64,000 nucleotides of DNA from the NCBI RefSeq assembly GCF_037975245.1, contig NC_092577.1:37130398-37194397 (forward strand), given 5' to 3'. This DNA comes from Apostichopus japonicus. Taxonomy: Eukaryota > Echinodermata > Holothuroidea > Aspidochirotida > Stichopodidae. A model generated the notes under the pieces. That model was given only the letters and a program-made list of their open reading frames with translations, was not told the DNA's origin and searched no databases. Position numbers and translations under genes: made by a program. The first letter of the stretch is position 1; the number at the start of each line of letters is the position of its first letter. Shown here one piece after another: positions 44,189 to 55,800 of this stretch.

Positions 44189-45372
44189 TGAAGATGAAGG
44201 TCAAAATGACTCCAGTCACTGTCATCAGAAACAAAACACAGATGATTAATAGGAAAACCATAATGATTCTTTTACAAGATGTTAATTCATTCTGATGTTT
44301 GGCAGATTGAATAATTGGCTGGACTGACGAGTCCATTCGTCTTATCGTCTGTCGTGGTCTATCGTACCGTGGATTATTGTGCCTATATTGGTTTCGACTC
44401 CGGGGTCTCTCAGGTGGTTCTGGTGGACCGGTGGAGGACAAACCATCCATGTCAGGTACAGAGGCTGATTCGGATATGGTCGCGTAAAATGCCGAGTCGG
44501 GAATCGAGACCAAACGTCTCCCAGCGACATTTGAATGACTCCCGGCGACGATGCCGTCAGGGATATTACTTTCTCCCGGAATCCATTCTCGTCCATATCC
44601 CGGTGCTGCGGTGTTGGTACGAGCCGCTGTTCCCGGGTTGTGAATTGGTCCCCGCTGCTCTCCGTTACGATGAGAACTCCTAGCTGTAACATTACGTCTA
44701 GGTCGATCGTAATGACTGTCTACAGCTGTTTTACTCAGATCAATCGTTTCAACATTCTCACGCATTTCCCGTTCACGCATGCGCACTGCTTGTTGTCTAG
44801 CTTGTTCCTTTACCCGCCGTATCGTCTCTAGAGGCACGTATCCATCATGGTCTTGACTTTCCGATTGGCTTCTGTCACCGTGCACGGTCTGTAACCGATC
44901 AAATTGATCCCCATCTCCATCTTCTGAGATCTCCTGAATCCTGGCCAATTCCTCCTCTATTGATGTACTATCTTCTTCCTCTACTCCCTGCTGGAACGAA
45001 TCATTCACATCCGAGAAATCCACGATTGGTTCTAATTTAGAAGCTGTTCTCTCTCTTAATGAATGTGACCTTCTTTTATCAGGATGAAAACCAGCTCTGG
45101 ACCTCATATCGTGAAGTACGTACACCTTCCTTGGATCACCGAGAGGACCTGGAAAGGTCGGCTCTCTATAATGTCTTTCCAGACTCGCAGTAAACATTAG
45201 GTGAGGCATGGCAGTGTGATGTACCCTGGGGTCAAGGTGAACACTGGGTCCAGGTATATGCAAAGGATGGGCTCTTTGGAAATATATTGGCATTGGTCTG
45301 ATGGGAAGAAGGCGTCCTCCTGGATGAAAGGAATACGGCATCGCCCTGCCTCTCTCCATGGTTGCAAATTGT
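44189..45372 (-). CDS. First coding exon of an unidentified single-pass membrane protein
   Basis: On the minus strand the exon follows a strong acceptor (TTTTTTTTTGCAG, ending 45373) and starts at ATG 45359 in good context (AACCATGG). It encodes 390 codons and ends inside codon 391 at a strong donor (TTCA|GTAAGTA). Visible parts: a Pro- and His-rich N-terminus, an acidic segment (GVEEEDSTSIEEELARIQEI), a charged Gln/Arg/Glu helix around RRVKEQARQQAVRMREREM, a basic Arg/Asn/Pro-rich stretch with PPEPPERPRSR, and one hydrophobic segment at about 365-390 preceded by CKR. There is no signal peptide, so a type II protein with a long cytoplasmic head is likely, its outer part encoded by exons not found here. 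Unspliced reading adds 48 residues ending at 44040. I do not recognise the family. Confidence 0.75.
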
Positions 45373-45876
45373 CTGCAAAAAAAAATGAAGTTGTTCCATT
45401 TATTACAAATCTCCCGGAGCGAGATTTTTCATTACACAGATATAGTTGATACAAAACGTGGAGGAGTCGGGGACGGGCCTTGTTTCCTCTCTAATGACGC
45501 TTCGGGTAAGGACGACGTAGCCCAGGTGCACAATAAGCGGCTCTTCCTCCTCAGTTTTGTAAAAGCATCAAATATGCTCCTTTTCATTAACAGGAAATTC
45601 CCCTTCTGGTGTAAAAGTACCATAATTCTCCCATCAGGTCTTGTTTTTGTGTGCTCTCTTGTTATTTTGTCATTTTTTGGTGAATTAGATTAAAATTATG
45701 ATAACATTTACATTAGAAATGGTTCCCTGGTACTATACGAATAATATAAATACGAAGTACCCTTTCTCTGATAAACAGTTGTTGCCACTGATTGTACAGA
45801 GAAACTATTTGGTCTGAACGTATCGAGAAACCTTAAGTTTGCGATTTCCCGGCATCAAATCAAAGTCACATTCCCC
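45373..45876. other. Upstream intron or flank of the transmembrane gene
   Basis: Since the coding exon has an acceptor in front, a 5' untranslated exon should lie further right. None was recognised. Open frames here overlap without motifs. Confidence 0.4.
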
Positions 45877-46150
45877 AGCAGGCACGTAGCTAAGGAGAGG
45901 GGGAAAAGGGACGAGCGCCCCCTCCTTGAGCATATTTGTTTTTATGATATCGCTAGTAATTTCAAAATAGAAACTGCTTAGATGCAACTTACAAGGCCTG
46001 GGAAGTGCCATATCCAGCGATCTGAGAGGCATTTTCGGCCAAAATGTTCTTGTTCGCTTCGCGCCAACTTATGGTGGCGCTACGCTTACATAGTTTGCCT
46101 ACAGGTTTCGCCCCTCGGCAAATTCCTCGCTACGCGCCTGTTCCCCAGTG
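45877..46150. mobile_element. Non-autonomous element with inverted ends
   Basis: Left end CAGGCACGTAGCTAAGGAG and right end GCTACGCGCCTG are near inverse copies (right reversed is CAGGCGCGTAGC). The interior (about 45985-46100) is the inverted counterpart of the block repeated at 8404-8506 and 8581-8683, sharing GATCGCTGG-x-ATGGCACTT-CCAGGC on the minus strand. Confidence 0.6.
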
Positions 46151-47723
46151 CCACCACCGCGACTTTTGTGATTCCCTCCTACCTATTGAACCAGCCTATG
46201 TCGTCCTGGCTACAGAGCATGCTTATTGGGGTCAATCTTCAGTAATATTGAGCCATAATATCATGACGATTCTGACGTTTGTAGTCGATTGATGTTTGAA
46301 TAAATGAGCTGAAGAGAGGAGTTGTATGAATTATTTTTTTGAAAAAAATAAGTTAACTGAATTTAAAGTATGACTTCAAGCACAAAATTATGTACGGTAT
46401 GATATAAAGCGTTGAAAAGTACCTCTATCAGTCAATGTATTAAAACTTTAGTTTGTTTTTAAATTGACGTTTAAACAGCTGAAGTTCATCAATTAAAGTG
46501 CTGGATTGTATGTAAAACGTACACACAAAAAAAGACATAACCTCAGATAAAACACACAACTGGATGAGAAAACATAACCCATATATGAACTCAAATGACA
46601 TGCTTAGAAAGTGACTCAAATTTGTCAAGGACAAATGTCATCATAGGGCAAGCTGTTAAAAGATGTTTTTATTGAGATATTGTAATGTATAAGACAATGG
46701 ATTAAAATTAACAATTGAGCTTGTACTGAGGAGCTGATGTCGTCATATATTGAACCTTAAAGGAGTATTCCAGAGATTTAGCATCACGGTCTTAAAGGTG
46801 AATAGTGAATACCAGAATAACTGATCAAACATTGACTAGCACTCAGATGTTTCTTTTTTGCCTTCGTGGAGATTAAAAATCTGTTTATATCCCTCCTTTT
46901 CATGGAAGGCAGTCATGCTACTACTATTAGCAGGCACAAATATGTTCTTGGCATTGAGAAATCTAAAATGGCATTACAAATCTTCTCTTACAGTTTGAAA
47001 ACTGAAAATCTGATACAGTAAGACGTTAAATGTGTTTTTAGTATAATTTGATAATGACATAATAATTGTACATTGCTCATTTTTGCCGTTACGTTATATG
47101 AACTGAGCCAGTCTGCAGTCGCTGCCCGACCCTCTACTTTAGCTCGTGACCTGATGCAAAGATGCGAATGGATTATACACTGTCTTGTCCAATATATCCT
47201 ATACTAGTGAAGAAACTAGTATTTTCAAAACTTAAAATATTGATAAATCCCACCTTATACGTCTACAGGAACAAGTTGTTATCGCCTTATGTACCTGCTT
47301 CAAAATGATTCGGCCAGTTACGCGCTAATCCGGACGCTATGCATGGTGGTTCACATAGTGGATGAAACGGCACGATTCACCAAATTCGAGTACGAAACGT
47401 CGATTAGGACACTACAGCATGCATATTGACTATATGGTTACTATACGCACGGACTAATACCAATAGCACGTTAGTCATACACCTATTTACAATTGACGGG
47501 TGTGCCACTTAGAGATATAGAGAACGAGAGCGACCATGTGTTTAATTAGTCACTCTGTTCAAAATCAACCATGCATGTCCAGCCTCGAACTGATTTTCTG
47601 TTACCTTACTCTTTTTCAATTTAAAATTTCTGACCTGCGGAGCCAGTCGAGCGTGGAGTGTTACCATTGCTAAATTAATAGTTGTTCACGTAACACCGCC
47701 ATGCAATATGAAATGTTTCTGCC
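46151..47723. other. Intergenic DNA, no gene recognised
   Basis: AT-rich. CTTAAAGGAGTATTCCAGAG at 46757 resembles the start of a TTAA-flanked element, but no partner end was found. Confidence 0.4.
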
Positions 47724-48092
47724 AAGGGCGTAGGAACCGGGGGGCTGGGGGGGAGGGGGGCGCCAGCCCCCAGTGAAAAATATGGAGGGGCGGAAGTATC
47801 ATTCCGTCCCCCCGCTTCGCAAGTCAGAAAACCCCTTTTTCATTTCCAAATGAGAAAAAATCTCATTTGGAGCACCAAATTGCATCTAAGGCCAGGTGAA
47901 AATGCAAAAGTTTTTACAAAATAGAGTGGGTGTTGAAGTGTGCTACATTGCACCAAATTGCATCTGAGGCCACCTGGAAATGCCAAAAAATTCCAAAGGG
48001 GAGGGGGACACCCCCTCCCCTTAGACCCCTCCCCCAGGCCGGCCATCAGTCTTCAGCCCCCCACTCAAAAGTACCTTCCTACGCCACTGGTT
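47724..48092. mobile_element. MITE-like element with GGCGTAGGAA inverted ends
   Basis: The left end AAGGGCGTAGGAACCGGGGG and the right end, read in reverse as CCAGTGGCGTAGGAAGG, are inverted copies, each followed inward by a G-rich block with GGGGGGCTG. Inside, CACCAAATTGCATCT occurs twice about 78 bp apart (47873 and 47951). No coding capacity. Confidence 0.65.
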
Positions 48093-48940
48093 TCTGCTAT
48101 ATTCTTTACCATAAATTTTTTTTCATCAATGTCAAGATAAGACAGAAGTACTTAACAAGTGCTATAAATCAGCTACTTAGCATTTTAACAGCCTATTAAT
48201 ACGGGCACATCACCTACTGCACGGGATACCCAACCATATAGTTAGCATACACCATGCAACTAAAATGAGGAAAACAGAAGAGAGTTCCTGCAAGTAAGAC
48301 TCTCCTCCCCCTTCCCTCCCCCTCCCCCTCTCCAGCGGACCTATACAGCAATGCTTAACAGGAACGCAATCACTTATACATCTTAATCCACTTCCTCAGA
48401 ATTAATCATTTTCCACCTTCAACCTGAAGACATAATATCACGCAAAAGTCCTAGTGATAAGTATAAAAGTAAATAAGATGTATGCGCAGAGCAACCTTGG
48501 AAGTGGAAGATTCTTTCAAATGTTGCCAATTATATAGCAACATTTTGCATGTAATGACGAAAATTCCTCGAAGGCTAGGGGCCACCTGTATCACCATCAT
48601 ACACCATGCACCCTCCACTGGACGACATGACATCTTATTCTCCCTCCTCTTCTCAGTACCAAACAGGTGTTTGCTCTCCTGCTGGTTGGAATTTAGTAAA
48701 ATTATGAAATGGAGAACGGAACGAAGGGATGGTTAGATACAGAAAACCACTCAGTGGTGACGTGCAAACATATTGCTCAGGTCAAGCCTATCTATGTGAC
48801 GATGTATGATAACAAGGATATAGTCAATCCCTAACATTTGCATGTAATGATCGAGTAATATGCACTGAACTGACCAGAGAGAGAGAGAGGGGGGGGGGGG
48901 GGTAGAAGGTTACAGCCGCTGGCCCGAGGTCATTTAAAGG
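48093..48940. other. Intergenic DNA, no gene recognised
   Basis: Contains a C-rich low-complexity patch (48301-48330) and a GA-run followed by a G-run (48879-48902). Nothing else stands out. Confidence 0.4.
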
Positions 48941-49045
48941 GAACCCGGATATACGGAATAACGATAATGTATTTTTATTTTCATAATAAATATTGTATGG
49001 TCCATACAATAATAATACATTATCATTATTCCGTATATCCGGTTC
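48941..49045. mobile_element. Long imperfect hairpin, MITE-like
   Basis: The left arm begins GAACCCGGATATACGGAATA and the right arm, reversed, begins GAACCGGATATACGGAATA. The arms continue through GATAATGTATT with about three differences. The centre is also self-complementary (TTGTATGG and CCATACAA). No target duplication is evident. Confidence 0.75.
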
Positions 49046-49672
49046 ATGTGTGTGAAGGTTGAAAGAGATGACGCCTAAACTTACGCTTATTATGTAATCT
49101 CCCACGGTACTTATAGTATTATAAAAAAAGTTTACCCATGTACGACAGTAACGTGTTATTATCTAGTCACTCTATACCCGGGGGGGGGGGGGCGGTAGCT
49201 AGGGAAGGTGGTATTGCGGCAACTTAGAACCTAACAGGTAAATGTCTGAACATTTTCCCAAAGGCTAATTACCAGCATGAACCGGGTGACCTGCATCCCA
49301 CATATCTGTAACCCCCACCCCACCCGGTTCCCATTAAAAAAACAATTTCCAGATTTTTTTAGAATGAAGCAGACGTCTGCCTACATAAAAATAGGAAAAT
49401 ACTATGGCTGTTATATTTTCCTCCTCTTTCTACATACGCTTCACATAGAGGATTTTTGCGACAGTTTGTACTGCTACACCGGCAATCACAGGAACGAATC
49501 GCTCATAAGAATCGCTGATAACGTGATGAATAGTAAAGATCGATCCAGCACATGTGGCCAAGAAAAATTGGCGATTGCGCCCCTGGCTTCTGCAATGTGT
49601 CCGTTTCGCTCAACGCAAATACGTGAATAAATGAGCTCAGAGATGTTCATTTTCGACTTTTGACTCGTATCA
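49046..49672. other. 5' flank of the CULT-domain gene
   Basis: Contains a run of 12 Gs near 49181. Promoter elements could not be picked out. The frame 49277-49630 has no motif. Confidence 0.35.
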
Positions 49673-49696
49673 ATGTTTTATGCCACCTTTTTCAAT

Positions 49697-49820
49697 ATGG
49701 CTGCCCGCATTGGTGATTTCGACTTTCGGAAATTTAGACATATTTTGATGACGATAACAATATCTATATCTGTTGTAGTTGAATGCGTAACTGCTGATGA
49801 TGCAGATGTGGAATGGGGTG
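49697..49820 (+). CDS. CULT gene exon 1, signal peptide
   Basis: ATG at 49697 (MAARIGDFDFRKF), with an in-frame ATG 24 nt upstream at 49673 as alternative. It encodes the signal peptide and a short acidic stretch (DDADVEWG). Donor GGTG|GTAAGT at 49821, phase 1. Confidence 0.78.
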
Positions 49821-52800
49821 GTAAGTACTCCTTAATCCAATTTCTACACTGTCAAAATGATAAAGTTACTCTACACTAGTGGTAGCTTTGTTAGCCTAAC
49901 GACAGTAACGTTTGCCTTCACTATAACTTAAGCAGCATATACTGTAGGCCTACGCGTAAGTACAACTCACAGAAATTAATATACATAGAAATATAAAACA
50001 GAGGCTTAGGCAACATGAATCTTTAACACCTTTTTATTAATAAAAAAACTTGGTTTTACGAAACAGTTTGTTGCTGCTCACATGCAACAACACTTAACAG
50101 TAACAGTACTTTGTAGTTGTACAGTAACATACTGCACATTTAAAGGGTGTGAAGACTCGCGCAAAAAGAAACGTCTCATGCCGGTAATCTGACCTAGTTT
50201 CGAATGAGGTGTAACCGAAGTGTTACACACCACCATCGATCCCAGAAAATACGCACGCAGGTTGCTATCTTCGGTAATTAGACACTAGTGTACAGTCAGT
50301 ACATACAGCTGCGGTCAATACCCACAGCACAGAGTACAAACGATACAGCGATGGACATCTCAGGTCCAGCTAATGATAACAAGGTATCAAGTTTCATTAC
50401 TGTACTGTCTGCATTTTGTAGCGACAAGCAGAAAACTCTAGTTGCAAGCAACGGTGAATGTGATGTGCTATTAAGTTGGGTTTTTTATTTGCTTTTTCCA
50501 GAGCATTTACTCTGTCGTAACTGCGGTCATGAAGTGGCAAAGGCATCAGACTTAATTAACGTTCCAAGTCCACATGCACTTCTCCAGAGGAATGAGACCA
50601 TCATGGGAAGAGATGTTCTTTTACAGATCTTTCAAAACCCAGGAGGTAGGTTGTTATTGAATGAGGTTCTATATCATTTCAGCAGAATGTGACACTCATT
50701 TAAACTGAATGACTACTTGATGGTATGTACAGTAGGTTAGTATGACGGAATTGCACATGTATCAAACTATCACTTTTTAACACATGACCAAATGGCAATA
50801 ATGAAATTTTGTGGTTTTCATTCAACCATTTACTTTGATCAACTCAAAGTGAACGAACCTTGTCTTTGTTACAGGATTGCAGTTTGACCTGATCACAACA
50901 TCTTCTGCTTTGGTGCAATCAATGAATCAGGTTTGATATGCATTTATTTACATGACTTTTGTTATGATAAGGTTTCATCATGGGGATAAAGTATTAAACA
51001 CAACTTGATAGTCTCATGTGATACACCCAAAAATAACCGTATCATTCCATAATGGTTATGAAGCCCACTATATGATGTGACAAAAGTGAAAAGTCTAGTA
51101 ATTATGTATCATACATAGATGACGTGGTTTTGATTTGTGCTTGTCAGGATTTTGTTCAGGAGGAGAATAACCTTCAGAATTTAGTTGAAAGTAATTGAAT
51201 TTATCTGATTGAATTCATAGCTCTAATTGGTCGTATGTGTGAATTACTTGGTAAAATGTACAGTAATATAACATATATGTAAGTGTTGCTAGTGTATTAT
51301 AGGGTTATATAGGGTTGTACAGCCCTAAGCATAGAGGTTGCATCTTAAACAGGTGTCATAGCCTAACCACTGAAACACATGTTTTTCAGACAAATGCACT
51401 TTTAGGTACACACGAAAACATTTTGAGTTCACAAGTGAGGTTACCAGGCATGCTCACGTGTGTGTCTATCTTGTTCTTCCTGTGATCACAAATTATCACA
51501 GGTGCGGATTGGCACAGGATTGTATGAAAGGGGTGTCATAGTATAACCAGTAACCACTGAACTGGTTCCACCCACCCCACCCCCCAACCACGGGTGTGGA
51601 AGGATGTACAGTGGGGTTGCATGGTGTCATAGAGGACCAGTTGAATGCTATCCAATATACACATTGTTATAAGTAATGACAAGCAAAAAGTATTTTCAGC
51701 AAAATAAAACCTCTGCTGTTGCCAGATACATTAAAGCAGCATTTTGCATTTGGTCGCCGTTTTCTACTTTTTTGACATGTCCATCGAGTTTTTACATATA
51801 TCAATCACAAACAGCAAACTAAGATATTAGCCCAGTTTTTCCCTGCCAACGTTAATTGGCGAGTAATTACGGATATTTGCAGATAATGAGAAAAGTGTCC
51901 CACGACAAATTCCACATTTAAAAATAATCGCATACAGTTCCCCCAACCCACTAGTTTGAATTCAACCAATCAGAGATGAAGTTTGAGTTATGATCCATTG
52001 CTAAAAATAGATTCAAGACTTTGCGTTGGTACAACCAGGGAGTTGTTATGGAACTCCCTGGTACAACTGCCATATAGACTGTACACAAATCAAGCATGGT
52101 GTTGTATTAAGTATTGGTCAATGACGTTCGTATTGTTTAAATACTCATATTATGGGCGATGTTTATTGGGATCCCAACGGAAAATATCTTGGAGAAAAAC
52201 AAAGTTGAAAGATGGAAATATTTCGACTTTTATGCCACCATTTGAAGTAAGATTTAAATAGATAAGCTAGTTATGTATGTCGTTATGGCATAGTGGAGTC
52301 AGTGAGGTTGAGAAAAATCATAGAAAAGGACGCAAGATGCTGCTTTAAGATACTTTTGCCAAACTGTAAGAAATCTTAATTGTGCCATAAAACATGCCTC
52401 TGTGCCATAAAACATGCCTCTGTGCCATAAAACATGTCTCTGTGACATTAACCTTCAAGTTTTGAAGAGTACTTTGGCCCCTACTCTTTGATGATCATTT
52501 TTAATTGATAAATTGTTATGAATCTTGGAATGTTTTACACAAACAAACATTTAGAATTTTGTTGAGTAACATTTTAATCTTCATACTGTCTTTCTTTCTT
52601 CCTTTCTTTGTAGAAATATCCAGCAGATACCTGGTTTGATAATTATACCTGGAGGCTTGTCAAATGTATCAGGTGTCAGGTTCATCTGGGTTGGTAAGGT
52701 TTTATCAGTGTTCATCATATGTTAGCACAGATCATGTAGTTTAAGGGTATAACTTAAAGTCAGTTGTTATTAGTTTTGAAACACTACTGTAGGTGTTATG

Positions 52801-55800
52801 GCGTATGGAACTCTACAGTAGGAGTCATGGCGTATGGAACTCTACAGTAGGAGTCATGGTGTATGTAACTCTACAGTAAGAGTCATGGCGTATGGAACTC
52901 TACAGTAGAAGTCATGGTATATGGAACTCTACAGTAGGAGTTATGGCGTATGGAAATCTACAGTAGGAGTCATGGTATATGGAACTCTACAGTAGGAGTC
53001 ATGGTGTATGGAACTCTACAGTAGGAGTCGTGGTATATGGAACTCTACAGTAGGAGTCATGGTGTATGGAACTCTACAGTAGGAGTCGTGGTATATGGAA
53101 CTCTACAGTAGGAGTCATGGCGTATGGAACTCTACAGTAGGAGTCATGGCGTATGGAACTCTACAGTAAGAGTCATGGCGTATGGAACTCTACAGTAGGA
53201 GTCATGGTATATGGAACTCTACAGTAGGAGTCATGGTGTATGGAACTCTACAGTAGGAGTCATGGTATATGGAACTCTACAGTAGGAGTCATGGTGTATG
53301 GAACTCTACAGTAGGAGTCATGGCGTATGGAACTCTACAGTAGGAGTCATGGTATATGGAACTCTACAGTAGGAGTCATGGTGTATGGAACTCTACAGTA
53401 GGAGTCGTGGCGTTTGGAACTCTACAGTAGGAGTCATATAGTCAAATGTGGAATCATCCTTTACCAGAGAAAACTAAAACTTGAAATGTCAAGTGGTGCA
53501 TTATGAGGCTTAGCTATTCTGTAAATTATATTTTATTTTGTATAATATTTTTAATCCGGTTTCATTTCTAACTTAAGCATACAGTGTACTATTTTGCAAA
53601 TTCCTCCGTGCCAAAAATAATATATTTTGTGTTATTAATGTTAAAGCTTGATTGCTTGAAATTTGGAGGAATTTATTAGTTTTCAAAATAAAAAAAGCAA
53701 TCGTTTTTTTGTTTTTTTCGTTTTACTTCTCCTGTTTCATTATTAAACATTTAGTTACAACACAGAAATATTAGTGTTACTTTACTTTGTTTTTCTTCTC
53801 CTGTTGTTTTATAGCAGATTGCATCTTATTAGGATGGTCCCATGTTTTATGATACTCTGTTTTTCTTTTCCTGCTGTTTTATAGCAGATTGCATCTTATT
53901 AGGATGGTCCCATGTTTTATGTTACTCTGTTTTTCTTCTCCTGTTGTTTTATAGCAGATTGCATCTTATTAGGATGGTCCCATGTTTATGTTACTCTGTT
54001 TTTCTTTTCCTGTTGTTTTATAGCAGATTGCATCTTATTAGGATGGTCCCATGTTTTATGTTACTCTGTTTTTCTTCTCCTGTTGTTTTATAGCAGATTG
54101 CATCTTATTAGGATGGTCCCATGTTTTATGTTACTCTGTTTTTCTTCTCCTGTTGTTTTATAGCAGATTGCATCTTATTAGGATGGTCCCATGTTTATGT
54201 TACTCTGTTTTTCTTTTCCTGCTGTTTTATAGCAGATTGCATCTTATAGGATGGTCCCATGTTTTATGTTACTCTGTTTTTCTTTTCCTGTTGTTTTATA
54301 GCAGATTGCATCTTATTAGGATGGTCCCATGTTTTATGCTACTCTGTTTTTCTTCTCCTATTGTTTTATAGCAGATTGCATCTTATTAGGATGGTCCCAT
54401 GTTTTATGTTACTCTGTTTTTCTTTTCCTGCTGTTTTATAGCAGATTGCATCTTATAGGATGGTCCCATGTTTTATGTTACTCTGTTTTTCTTTTCCTGT
54501 TGTTTTATAGCAGATTGCATCTTATTAGGATGGTCCCATGTTTTATGTTACTCTGTTTTTCTTCTCCTATTGTTTTATAGCAGATTGCATCTTATTAGGA
54601 TGGTCCCATGTTTTATGTTACTCTGTTTTTCTTCTCCTGTTGTTTTATAGCAGATTGCATCTTATTAGGATGGTCCCATGTTTTATGATACTCTGTTTTT
54701 CTTTTCCTGCTGTTTTATAGCAGATTGCATCTTATTAGGATGGTCCCATGTTTTATGTTACTCTGTTTTTCTTCTCCTGTTGTTTTATAGCAGATTGCAT
54801 CTTATTAGGATGGTCCCATGTTTTATGTTACTCTGTTTTTCTTTTCCTGTTGTTTTATAGCAGATTGCATCTTATTAGGATGGTCCCATGTTTTATGTTA
54901 CTCTGTTTTTCTTCTCCTGTTGTTTTATAGCAGATTGCATCTTATTAGGATGGTCCCATGTTTTATGTTACTCTGTTTTTCTTCTCCTGTTGTTTTATAG
55001 CAGATTGCATCTTATTAGGATGGTCCCATGTTTTATGTTACTCTGTTTTTCTTTTCCTGTTGTTTTATAGCAGATTGCATCTTATTAGGATGGTCCCATG
55101 TTTTATGTTACTCTGTTTTTCTTTTCCTCTTGTTTTATAGCAGATTGCATCTTATTAGGATGGTCCCATGTTTTATGTTACTCTGTTTCTCTTCTTCTGT
55201 TGTTTTATAGCAGATTGCATCTTATTAGGATGGTCCCATGTTTTATGTTACTCTGTTTTTCTTCTCCTGTTGTTTTATAGCAGATTGCATCTTATTAGGA
55301 TGGTCCCATGTTTTATGTTACTCTGTTTTTCTTCTCCTGTTGTTTTATAGCAGATTGCATCTTATTAGGATGGTCCCATGTTTTATGTTACTCTGTTTTT
55401 CTTCTCCTGTTGTTTTATAGCAGATTGCATCTTATTAGGATGGTCTAGTGTTTTATGTTACTCTGTTTTTCTTCTCCTGTTGTTTTATAGCAGATTGCAT
55501 CTTATTAGGATGGTCTAGTGTTTTATGTTACTCTGTTTCTCTTCTTCTGTTGTTTTATAGCAGATTGCATCTTATTAGGATGGTCCCATGTTTTATGTTA
55601 CTCTGTTTTTCTTCTCCTGTTGTTTTATAGCAGATTGCATCTTATTAGGATGGTCCCATGTTTTATGTTACTCTGTTTTTCTTCTCCTGTTGTTTTATAG
55701 CAGATTGCATCTTATTAGGATGGTCTAGTGTTTTATGTTACTCTGTTTTACTTCTACTGTTGTTTTATAGCAGATTGCATCTTATTAGGATGGTCCCATG

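Noticed and set aside
44315..44831. ORFs opposite or overlapping the transmembrane exon
   Set aside because: Shadow frames of a coding exon; only the 439-codon frame has start context, a membrane segment and matching splice sites.
50288..50501. Upstream part of the open frame that includes CULT exon 2
   Set aside because: It lies before a strong acceptor at 50501 and the joined frame from exon 1 fits exactly, so this part is intron.
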